The position numbers and the translations under genes were made by a program. From Anaerolineales bacterium (GTDB lineage Bacteria > Chloroflexota > Anaerolineae > Anaerolineales > E44-bin32): DNA of 5,754 bases. This document shows positions 1 through 5,754 of this stretch, in pieces. Under the pieces are notes generated by a model. That model had not been told where the DNA came from, ran no database searches, and worked only from the letters and a program-made list of their open reading frames with translations. How positions within the stretch are numbered: position 1 is the first letter of the stretch; every line of letters begins with the position of its first letter. The stretch covers positions 1 to 5,754 of the forward strand of contig JAGLGG010000027.1 in the NCBI GenBank assembly GCA_023144145.1, written 5' to 3'.

Positions 1-97
1 TTTTTTTATTCAATCCTTCGGGCGGTTAGAGAAACCCATCCTACATATCAGCCCTTGCGAGGTAGGAGTTTGAAATTGGAAATGGATAATTAATCGC

Positions 98-126
98 TTG
101 ACCACCTCAAAGATGCTCCATATAAT
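98..126 (+). promoter_or_regulatory. sigma-70-type promoter of proC
   Basis: TTGACC at 98-103 and TATAAT at 121-126 are separated by exactly 17 bases. This is a full-consensus -10 box and a five-out-of-six -35 box at the optimal spacing. An AT-rich stretch at about 69-94 lies just upstream and could act as an UP-like element. Transcription would start near 132-134, giving a leader of about 20 bases that still includes the GTGAGGG ribosome-binding region at 141-147. The position relative to proC makes this its most likely promoter. The motif match is seen directly; activity is inferred. Confidence 0.8.
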
Positions 127-154
127 GCTCCGACAATAGAGTGAGGGTACCGAA

Positions 155-1000
155 ATGCTTAATGAGTCGAGAATAGGTTTCATCGGATCAGGTGTGATGG
201 CAGAGGCGATGATAAAAGGATTGCTGAGAGAGAGCGTTACCTCCGCGAGCCAGATCTTTGCTTCCGGACCACGTCAAGAGCGTGGAAAGCAATTGGCAGA
301 GAAATATACCATTGCCGTCACCACCAACAATGCTGAGGCTGTCGATCAGGCAGACATTGTCGTACTGTCGGTCAAACCGCAGATGCTCAGCGCGGTATTA
401 GAAGAGCTTTCAGGGAAAATCCAAAAGGATGCGCTCGTGCTTTCCATCGTGGCTGGGGCGACGATCGAGAAAATTGAGGGGAGTTTAAAACATAAAGGCG
501 TGGTTCGCTCGATGCCCAATACGCCGGCGCAGATCGGCGAGGGAATTACAGTCTGGACTGCTTCACCTGACGTAAAAGACGAACAACGAGAACAGGCTAA
601 AGCGATACTCAATGCGCTCGGTGAAGAGCTGTTTGTAGAAGATGAGGATTTTCTCGATATGGCCACCGCACTCTCGGGAACCGGACCGGCGTACGTGTTT
701 CTCTTTATGGAAGCGATGGTCGATGCTGGCGTCCATCTGGGTTTTCCTCGACACATTGCGGAGAAGCTCGTGCTTCAAACTGTGCGAGGATCAGTCGAGT
801 ATATTCGAGAAACGCCAGAACACCTCGCTCGTTTAAAGAATCAAGTAACCTCTCCTGGAGGAACTTCTGCGGAAGCCCTTTATTATTTGGAACGAGCGGG
901 TTTTAGGACAGCAGTATCAAGAGCAATCTGGGCCGCCTACCAACGATCGATCGCGCTGGGGGAGGAGCGAATCAAGAAGAAGCTATCTGAGAGTGAATGA
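155..1000 (+). CDS. proC: pyrroline-5-carboxylate reductase (ProC)
   Basis: This cytoplasmic enzyme reduces 1-pyrroline-5-carboxylate to L-proline with NAD(P)H, the final step of proline synthesis. The 281 residues match the usual family length of about 270. The N-terminal Rossmann fold opens with GFIGSGVMAEA (8-18), the nucleotide-binding glycine loop. SVKPQ (72-76), SIVAGATI (97-104) and SMPNTPAQIGEG (119-130) are typical of the family. The C-terminal helical dimerisation domain carries SGTGPAYVF (174-182) and VTSPGGTSAEAL (231-242), the conserved region that contributes to the active site. The ATG at 155 is preceded by GTGAGGG at 141-147 at good spacing, and an in-frame TAG at 137-139 excludes a longer start. 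The gene appears monocistronic: it has its own promoter upstream and a hairpin terminator 20 bases after the stop, and it faces the transporter operon head-on. All key motifs look intact. Confidence 0.97.
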   Translation: MLNESRIGFIGSGVMAEAMIKGLLRESVTSASQIFASGPRQERGKQLAEKYTIAVTTNNAEAVDQADIVVLSVKPQMLSAVLEELSGKIQKDALVLSIVAGATIEKIEGSLKHKGVVRSMPNTPAQIGEGITVWTASPDVKDEQREQAKAILNALGEELFVEDEDFLDMATALSGTGPAYVFLFMEAMVDAGVHLGFPRHIAEKLVLQTVRGSVEYIRETPEHLARLKNQVTSPGGTSAEALYYLERAGFRTAVSRAIWAAYQRSIALGEERIKKKLSESE

Positions 1001-1019
1001 GATACCCCGAGATGAACCG

Positions 1020-1048
1020 AAAACGACGGAGGTAACTCCGTCGTTTTT
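1020..1048. terminator. intrinsic terminator shared by proC and livF
   Basis: A 12-bp perfect stem (1020-1031 with 1036-1047) closes on a GTAA loop (1032-1035), which is a GNRA-type tetraloop in the + transcript. It ends in five T residues (1044-1048), a classic rho-independent terminator 20 bases after the proC stop. On the minus strand the same stem ends in TTTT and lies 35 bases beyond the livF stop, so it probably also terminates the transporter operon. Termination on the + strand looks stronger because its T-run is longer. Confidence 0.9.
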
Positions 1049-1082
1049 AGTGTTAGATTAGAAATTGACGCTTTACTACGTC

Positions 1083-1796
1083 CTATTCCATCCCTAAATA
1101 GGCCTTTTTTACCATCTCGTTCTCTCTAAGGGATTCAGCGGAATCGTGCAGTACGATTTCACCGGTTTGCAAGACGTAGCCGCGATGAGCAACTTGAAGG
1201 GCCATGTGTGCATTTTGCTCGACAAGCAGGATTGTGGTTCCCTCCTGATTGATCTCATGAATCGTGTCGAAGATGCTCTCAACCAATATTGGCGCCAGCC
1301 CCATGGAAGGTTCATCCATGAGCATCAAGCGCGGTCGAGCCATGAGTGCACGACCTGTTGCCAACATTTGCTGCTCGCCTCCACTCAACGTCCCAGCCAC
1401 TTGTTTCCGTCTTTCGTACAACCTGGGGAACAGGCTATACACTTTCTCGAAATCCTGCTTAATGCCATCATCATCATCTCGATGGTATGCGCCAAGGTCG
1501 AGGTTTTCGAACACCGTAAGCCTAGAGAAAATCCCACGCCCCTCCGGCACCATAGAGACGCCCTTGTAAACGATCTCATGTGCCCTGAAGCTCGCCAGAT
1601 CCTCATTGTCGAACTCTACTGAGCCATCTCTGGGTTTTAATACTCCACTGATTGTTCGAAGGGTGGTTGTCTTTCCCGCACCATTGGCGCCGATGAGGGT
1701 TACAATTTCACCTTCGTCCACGGTCAGCGAGAGCCCTTTTAGGGCATGTATCTTCCCGTAGTATGTATGGACATCCTTTACGACCAATAAAGCCAT
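1083..1796 (-). CDS. livF: branched-chain amino acid ABC transporter ATPase LivF
   Basis: This is one of the two cytoplasmic ATPases that power a HAAT/Liv amino-acid importer, pairing with LivG. The 237 residues are the normal LivF length. Visible motifs are Walker A GANGAGKTT (36-44), the LivF-type VPEGRGIFSRLTVFENL segment (83-99) where other ABC ATPases have the Q-loop, signature LSGGEQQ (137-143), Walker B LMLMDEPSMGLAP (157-169), and LLVEQNA (190-196). The usual H-loop histidine is glutamine (Q194), which is characteristic of LivF and not a sign of damage. A run of four aspartates (107-110) sits in a variable surface loop. The ATG at 1796 has GGAG at 1808-1805, eight bases upstream. The gene starts 20 bases after the livG stop and is the last gene of the operon before the shared terminator. 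Confidence 0.96.
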   Translation of the reverse strand: MALLVVKDVHTYYGKIHALKGLSLTVDEGEIVTLIGANGAGKTTTLRTISGVLKPRDGSVEFDNEDLASFRAHEIVYKGVSMVPEGRGIFSRLTVFENLDLGAYHRDDDDGIKQDFEKVYSLFPRLYERRKQVAGTLSGGEQQMLATGRALMARPRLMLMDEPSMGLAPILVESIFDTIHEINQEGTTILLVEQNAHMALQVAHRGYVLQTGEIVLHDSAESLRENEMVKKAYLGME

Positions 1797-1816
1797 AAAA
1801 TGAGCTCCACGAGCTG

Positions 1817-2614
1817 TTATGAAGACGATTCGGCTGCCATCCCGGTAGCGACTCCACGACCGAGATAGGCTTCGATGACTTTTGGATTACCTTGAATTTC
1901 AGCTGGCGTTCCCTCGGCGATCTTTTCACCATAATCAAGAACCGACACACGTTCGGAAATCCCCATAACCACGCGCATGTCGTGCTCAATCAGGATTATG
2001 GTAATACCTAATTCATCCCTAAGCCGGCGAATGAAGTGCATGGTTTCGGCACTTTCTTTGATGTTCATGCCTGCTGTGGGTTCATCCAGCAGCAGAAGCT
2101 TCGGTCTACTTGCTAGTGCTCGACCAATTTCCAGGCGACGTTGATCTCCATAGGGTAAATTGTTCGCCAGTTCATCTGGAACCCACCCAAGACCTACGAA
2201 GTCCAGGAGACGTTGCGCCTCAATCTCGGCCTCTCTCTCCTCTTTTCGGGTCGCAGGTGTGCGGATGATGGCTCCAAGCCAGTTACTCTTAAGGTGTGGT
2301 TCCATACCAACCAGGATATTTTCAAGGGCAGTCATATTGGCGAATAAACGAATGTTCTGGTAGGTGCGTGAAATCCCTAAACGAGTTATGCGATCTGTCG
2401 ATCTTCCATTCAGCAAATGACCATCAAATTCGATAGTTCCTTCATCCACACTATAGAAACCGGTTATGCAGTTGAATACGGTCGTTTTTCCAGCCCCGTT
2501 GGGACCGATGATGCTTACGATCCTTCCTTCTTCCACATCGAAATCGAACTTATTAACCGCAACAAGCCCGCCGAAGCGTTTTACCAGGCTTTTGATCTCA
2601 AACAGATTCGCCAT
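1817..2614 (-). CDS. livG: branched-chain amino acid ABC transporter ATPase LivG
   Basis: This is the second ATPase of the importer and acts with LivF beneath the LivH-LivM channel. Its 265 residues are typical for LivG. Motifs in order are Walker A GPNGAGKTT (37-45), Q-loop region SRTYQNIRLF (82-91, with Q86), the family-specific signature LPYGDQRRLEIGRAL (153-167) in place of LSGGQ, Walker B LLLLDEPTAGMN (173-184), the H-loop IEHDM (209-213, with H211), and the C-terminal NPKVIEAYLG tail (243-252) diagnostic of branched-chain amino acid transporters. The charged stretch at about 120-135 lies within the insert normally present in LivG. The ATG at 2614 has GGAG at 2624-2621, six bases upstream. 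The gene starts 12 bases after the livM stop, which suggests translational coupling. Confidence 0.96.
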   Translation of the reverse strand: MANLFEIKSLVKRFGGLVAVNKFDFDVEEGRIVSIIGPNGAGKTTVFNCITGFYSVDEGTIEFDGHLLNGRSTDRITRLGISRTYQNIRLFANMTALENILVGMEPHLKSNWLGAIIRTPATRKEEREAEIEAQRLLDFVGLGWVPDELANNLPYGDQRRLEIGRALASRPKLLLLDEPTAGMNIKESAETMHFIRRLRDELGITIILIEHDMRVVMGISERVSVLDYGEKIAEGTPAEIQGNPKVIEAYLGRGVATGMAAESSS

Positions 2615-2626
2615 ACAATTCTCCGC

Positions 2627-4282
2627 TCAGTCTGCTGCTGACGCGCTTTCTACAGTCTCATCTTCCGAGTGCAATTCTCTCTGGCGTCGAGCCGAAGGCA
2701 ACAATCCCTCGGGTCTAAGTATCATCATGATGATCAACAACGCGCCGTAAGCGACGATCCTGTACTCATTCACGCTTCGTAGAATTTCAGGTAAGCCAAT
2801 AAGAGCGAGGGATCCCAAGACTGCGCCTTCAATGCTACCCATCCCACCGATAATAATGAGCGATAGCACATCTATGGATACAAGGAGTGTGAAATTATCA
2901 GGAAAGATATTAACTTGTCGTGCAGCATAGAGCGCTCCCGCAACCGCGGCAAATCCCGCCCCGCTGGCAAATGCCATTAGCTTGATAGACACTAAATTGA
3001 TACCCATGGCTTGGGCTACATCCTCGTCTTCGCGTAAGGCTAACCATGCTCGACCCAGTCGCGAATCACGAAGGCGAGTGGTTAGGAAAGCAACCACGAT
3101 CGCGAATAGCATCGCCAAATAGAGAATCCCTTTTGGATTGCCAAGATCCGCGCCGAAAACAATTGGAGAGGGGACGTTGAGCACACCTCCGGGTCCACCT
3201 GTATAGTCTCGCAAATTGAGCATAAGTAGGCGAATGATCTCACCGAAACCCAAGGTTACTATTGCGAGGTAATCACCGCGCATCCGTAAGACGGGTATGC
3301 CCAATAGCACCCCTGCTGCGACCCCCATCAGAAGGGCTACCGGTAATCCAGTCCAGAATGTCAGACCCCCAAACCAGGGCAAATTCACAAGAAAGTAGGA
3401 CTTGGGTGCTGAAAGTAAGGCGTAGGAATAGGCGCCAATACCGAAAAATGCTACGTATCCCAGGTCGAGTAATCCCGCATACCCTACTACGATGTTTAAT
3501 CCAATACCCATTACGATAAAAATTGCGACAGCACCCAAGATTGCATTTTGAAAGAGGTCGGTCAATTGAGGAAGAATGAGAATCAGAATTATGAGCCCAA
3601 TCGAATAAACGATCCGTTCACGACCTGAATTCGCTCCTCGAATGGCAAAGAGAGCGGAAGCGATAAAGATGAAAATGAAGATCAAACCCAGAATGTTCTC
3701 ATCCGAACCGCCGATGTCGACACCCTCAATTTTCAATGAAAGAAATAATGCATAAAAAAGAAATGGAAGACCCAGCACAAGCCAACGAGCAGCAGAAGAT
3801 GTTGCGAGCTGGGTTCGGTAGGCCTGGGTCCTTTCGGTAAAGAGCCGTGTAGCACCACCACCCAGAATCCCCGCTATCATGAAGAGGCCGGTTAGCTTTA
3901 TTAATCCCGGCAGTACACTGACGCCAGCGATGACGTCATCCGCGCTGATTCCGGTTAATGCGGCGGTGTGTTCCGGGAAAATTTGTGCAAAAACATTCTT
4001 TACTTGAATTCCATCAGCTTGCATTCGAGCAAAAATAAAAGTGACTAGTGAAAGCATGAGTCCTGCGACAATGCCAATAATTGCACCATTTAACAATGAA
4101 CTTGGAAGATCGTACTTCCTATCATGTCGATCGCGCAGAAAGAGAAGTGTAAGTAATCCGACAATCACAGTGAAAAGAATGATTGTAGGGCTGCCGAAGG
4201 TTCGGGGAAGTCCGAGCAAATTAAGAAAGAGAATTAAACCGAAGGTGATAAGTCCAGATCGAATGGAATCTCTGATATTCAT
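2627..4282 (-). CDS. livM: branched-chain amino acid ABC transporter permease LivM, with long N-terminal extension
   Basis: This is an inner-membrane channel subunit that pairs with LivH. The C-terminal half (about 247-525) is a standard LivM core: VGYAGLLDLGYVAFFGIGAY (266-285), GIPVLRMRGDYLAIVTLGFG (328-347), the TGGPGG loop (361-366), the cytoplasmic coupling segment LALREDEDVAQAMGIN (414-429) that should contact the ATPases, and IIIGGMGSIEGAVLG (476-490), ending in ILRPEGLLPS. At 551 residues it is much longer than the 425 residues of E. coli LivM. The extra N-terminal part (1 to about 240) holds about seven hydrophobic stretches (around 9-25, 32-49, 64-84, 122-142, 166-184, 196-214, 226-240) and a mostly polar loop (85-121). 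The last 20 residues form an acidic tail. The start at 4282 lies two bases after the livH stop, with an AAGG ribosome-binding site inside the end of livH. The frame is open throughout, so the extension belongs to this gene and is not an artefact of start choice. Confidence 0.94.
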   Translation of the reverse strand: MNIRDSIRSGLITFGLILFLNLLGLPRTFGSPTIILFTVIVGLLTLLFLRDRHDRKYDLPSSLLNGAIIGIVAGLMLSLVTFIFARMQADGIQVKNVFAQIFPEHTAALTGISADDVIAGVSVLPGLIKLTGLFMIAGILGGGATRLFTERTQAYRTQLATSSAARWLVLGLPFLFYALFLSLKIEGVDIGGSDENILGLIFIFIFIASALFAIRGANSGRERIVYSIGLIILILILPQLTDLFQNAILGAVAIFIVMGIGLNIVVGYAGLLDLGYVAFFGIGAYSYALLSAPKSYFLVNLPWFGGLTFWTGLPVALLMGVAAGVLLGIPVLRMRGDYLAIVTLGFGEIIRLLMLNLRDYTGGPGGVLNVPSPIVFGADLGNPKGILYLAMLFAIVVAFLTTRLRDSRLGRAWLALREDEDVAQAMGINLVSIKLMAFASGAGFAAVAGALYAARQVNIFPDNFTLLVSIDVLSLIIIGGMGSIEGAVLGSLALIGLPEILRSVNEYRIVAYGALLIIMMILRPEGLLPSARRQRELHSEDETVESASAAD

Positions 4283-4284
4283 CC

Positions 4285-5376
4285 TTAAGCCTTTTTCTCT
4301 GAGAGAACTTCGCCCAGCAACCCAGTTGGTCTAAAAACGAGCACAAGAACGAGTATTGAGAAAGCGATCACATCCTTATACTCAGTTGGAAGTCCGAGTG
4401 CGCTAGGGCCTAAGGCTTCCAACACGCCCAGCAGGATCGAACCGAACATCGCGCCGCGAATGTTCCCAATTCCACCGAGTACCGCGGCAGTGAAGGCTTT
4501 GAGCCCGGGGATGAAACCAGTATTGAAGCGCATGACGGTGTTGTGGAAACCGAGCATCACGCCACCGGCTCCTGCAAGAGCAGATCCTAGGGCAAAGGTC
4601 AACACAATGACTTTGTCGACATCGATCCCCATCAGGGCTGCGGTCTCTTTATCCTCCGCCAGTGCGCGCATGGCGCGTCCGAGTTTTGTCCGTTGTACGA
4701 TGAAGAATAATCCCATCATCAGCAGAATGCCTGCCACAAAAATAAATGCGCCGGTATAAGAGATAAAAATGCCCGTGTCGCCAACACTGATGCCACCGCT
4801 AATAATGGAGGGTTTGTTGTAGTTATGAGGGATTGCACCGAAAAGCAGCAAAGCAGTATATTGAAGGAAAAAGGAAGCACCAATTGCGCTGATCAGCGGA
4901 ACGAGACGTGGGGCACCTCGGAGTGGACGATATGCAAGACGTTCTAACGTGATTCCCGTCAAGACGGAAACGATCATCCCGGCAAGAATTGCGAAAAATA
5001 CTGTTGCCGCAGACTGAAGAGGCGTTCCATCCGACCACCCAAGGCTGTTCATCAACTGCAAGGTGAAAAAGCCTGCGAAACCTCCCATCATCATCACTTC
5101 GCCATGGGCGAAATTGATCATGAAAAGGATGCCATATACGAGGGTATAGCCGAGTGCAATGAGAGAATATACGCCGCCGAGCACCAGGCCATTTATGACT
5201 TGAAATGCCCAATATTGGATAGGATACGCTCGATCAACTGCAACGATGTAGATGCGCCACACCAGGAGAACAAGAATTACAATCCCAATAATATTAAGGA
5301 ATATCCGGCTTCTCTGCGCGCTGGTAAGGTTAAAAGAACGATTTGATTTCGGAGCGGGTTCGGATACAGAAGTCAT
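4285..5376 (-). CDS. livH: branched-chain amino acid ABC transporter permease LivH
   Basis: This inner-membrane permease forms the import channel with LivM. Recognisable family segments are NGLVLGGVYSLIALGYTLVY (62-81), INFAHGEVMMMGGF (87-100), LERLAYRPLRGAPRLVPLIS (144-163), the coupling segment RAMRALAEDKETAALMGID (234-252), and GFIPGLKAFTAAVLGGIGNI (287-306), ending in FRPTGLLGE (348-356). Its 363 residues exceed the usual 290-310 or so. The excess is mainly an N-terminal stretch of about 58 residues: a polar, basic segment (1-24) followed by an added hydrophobic helix (27-47) ahead of the conserved core. An in-frame stop 15 bases upstream (5391-5389), with no alternative start codon between, fixes the ATG at 5376. 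No strong Shine-Dalgarno sequence is visible there. It is the first gene after the intergenic palindrome and is followed by livM after two bases. Confidence 0.95.
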   Translation of the reverse strand: MTSVSEPAPKSNRSFNLTSAQRSRIFLNIIGIVILVLLVWRIYIVAVDRAYPIQYWAFQVINGLVLGGVYSLIALGYTLVYGILFMINFAHGEVMMMGGFAGFFTLQLMNSLGWSDGTPLQSAATVFFAILAGMIVSVLTGITLERLAYRPLRGAPRLVPLISAIGASFFLQYTALLLFGAIPHNYNKPSIISGGISVGDTGIFISYTGAFIFVAGILLMMGLFFIVQRTKLGRAMRALAEDKETAALMGIDVDKVIVLTFALGSALAGAGGVMLGFHNTVMRFNTGFIPGLKAFTAAVLGGIGNIRGAMFGSILLGVLEALGPSALGLPTEYKDVIAFSILVLVLVFRPTGLLGEVLSEKKA

Positions 5377-5396
5377 TGGAAATTCAACTCAGCCAT
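5373..5396 (-). other. possible seven-codon upstream reading frame overlapping the livH start
   Basis: An ATG at 5396-5394 opens a frame encoding MAELNFQ. Its TGA (5375-5373) overlaps the livH ATG by two bases, in the ATGA arrangement typical of translational coupling. The livH start itself lacks a clear Shine-Dalgarno sequence, which would fit reinitiation after a short leader. The ATG of this small frame also has only a weak ribosome-binding context, so it may be chance. Only the geometry is seen; function is inferred. Confidence 0.2.
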
Positions 5397-5433
5397 TTTC
5401 AGATCTGAATGATCGATCCCCCTTGATTGAGAG

Positions 5434-5461
5434 AATTGGGGCAGGCATGCCTGCCCCAATT
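5434..5461. repeat. perfect 28-bp palindrome between the binding-protein gene and livH
   Basis: Bases 5434-5461 are a perfect inverted repeat centred on GCATGC (5445-5450). As RNA it would form a GC-rich hairpin of about 12 bp with a four-base CATG loop. It starts 26 bases past the binding-protein stop on the minus strand and lies 57 bases before the livH ATG. A five-T run (5460-5464) follows it only on the + strand. On the minus strand, where transcription of the operon runs, the tail is the poorer AATTCTCTC. It is therefore more likely a partial attenuator or RNA-stabilising hairpin that raises binding-protein mRNA over livHMGF than a full terminator. It could also be a copy of a dispersed genomic repeat. 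Confidence 0.85.
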
Positions 5462-5487
5462 TTTGTGTAAGAGCCTTGGTGGAAGAA

Positions 5488-5754
5488 CTAGTCCAAACCA
5501 AAACCAGAGATCTGAACGAAAGCACCATCCTGGACCTGGAAGATCTGGATACCACCCGCACCGCAGTCACCAATCGCGCTGCAGGTCATCATTCCAGCGA
5601 GACCTTGAAGACCCTTCGTGCTGCGAATTGCCTGGATCAGTGCTTCGCGCTCGATGAGAACGTAGCCTTCACCAGCGTCGTCTCCTACAGCGATTGATGC
5701 AATCGCGCTTGCGAGCAGGTTAACCGAGTCATACGCCTGAGCGTGGAATGGTCC
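5488..5754 (-). CDS. branched-chain amino acid ABC transporter substrate-binding protein, C-terminal part
   Basis: The frame is open from the window edge to a TAG at 5490-5488 and encodes the last 88 residues of a LivK/LivJ-type type I periplasmic-binding-fold protein. The full protein is usually about 370-430 residues, so most of it, including the signal peptide and most ligand contacts, is missing. AQAYDSVNLLASAI (5-18) is the typical helix of the C-terminal lobe. REALIQAIRST (36-46) and GLQGLAGMMTCSAIGDCGAG (48-67) follow, the latter with two cysteines (58 and 64) that could form a disulfide. The segment ends in IQIFQVQDGAFVQISGFG, the closing strands of the fold. Its role is to capture the amino acid outside the membrane and deliver it to LivH-LivM. 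Upstream position and orientation match the usual livK-livHMGF order. The substrate cannot be determined from this part. Confidence 0.9.
   Translation of the reverse strand, partial: GPFHAQAYDSVNLLASAIASIAVGDDAGEGYVLIEREALIQAIRSTKGLQGLAGMMTCSAIGDCGAGGIQIFQVQDGAFVQISGFGLD

Noticed and set aside
39..67. Weak inverted repeat (TCCTAC with GTAGGA) upstream of the proC promoter
   Set aside because: It has only six pairs with a 17-base loop, no T-run and no recognised regulatory RNA. I see no gene or RNA in positions 1-97.
346..756. 136-codon open frame antisense to proC
   Set aside because: It lies fully inside proC, is Ser/Cys-rich with no recognisable motif, and has no promoter or ribosome-binding site. 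It is a shadow of proC codon use.
1146..1622. 158-codon open frame antisense to livF
   Set aside because: Its composition (rich in His, Cys and Gln) is unlike a real protein, and livF on the other strand has every expected motif.
2721..2734. 14-bp palindrome ATCATCATGATGAT inside livM
   Set aside because: It encodes the Ile/Met run of the last membrane helix, and its symmetry follows from repeated Ile and Met codons.
5398..5409. 12-bp palindrome TTCAGATCTGAA upstream of livH
   Set aside because: A palindrome of this length is expected about 1.4 times by chance in a window of this size, and no second copy or promoter context supports an operator.
5476..5697. + strand open frames over the binding-protein gene
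   Set aside because: The minus-strand frame gives a clear binding-protein C-terminus; the + frames show no family motifs.
155..5754. A functional link between proC and the transporter, for example proline uptake
   Set aside because: Some HAAT transporters can take proline, but the units converge with a terminator between them and the ligand-binding part of the binding protein is not in the window. Adjacency alone is not evidence.

Overview
This is an ordinary bacterial chromosomal segment of roughly even GC content. It contains one biosynthetic gene and most of an ABC transporter operon, arranged convergently. The protein style (a very long LivM, a LivH with an extra N-terminal membrane segment, and a binding protein ending in a Cys-pair 'TCSAIGDCG' motif) reminds me of Chloroflexota (Anaerolineae-like). 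That placement comes from recall and has not been tested by a search.

Layout. Positions 1-154 are a non-coding leader carrying a near-consensus sigma-70-type promoter. Positions 155-1000 (+) encode ProC, pyrroline-5-carboxylate reductase, the last step of proline synthesis. Positions 1001-1082 hold a strong stem-loop terminator that probably serves both converging transcription units. From 5754 down to 1083 the minus strand carries a high-affinity amino-acid (HAAT/Liv) ABC importer in the classic order: the C-terminal end of the solute-binding protein (5754-5488, truncated by the window edge), the permeases LivH (5376-4285) and LivM (4282-2627), and the ATPases LivG (2614-1817) and LivF (1796-1083). 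The gaps between livH, livM, livG and livF are only 2, 12 and 20 bases, so these four are almost certainly cotranscribed and probably translationally coupled. The binding-protein gene is separated from livH by 111 bases that contain a perfect 28-bp palindrome.

How the parts work together. The binding protein captures a branched-chain or related amino acid outside the membrane and delivers it to a LivH-LivM channel. LivG and LivF hydrolyse ATP on the cytoplasmic face to drive import. The exact substrate cannot be read here, because most of the binding protein lies outside the window. ProC is a separate unit on the opposite strand, and nothing in the sequence links it functionally to the transporter.

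I found no previously undescribed system. The points most worth a second look are the long palindrome between the binding-protein gene and livH, the roughly 240-residue N-terminal extension of LivM, the textbook promoter of proC, and a seven-codon open frame whose stop overlaps the livH start.
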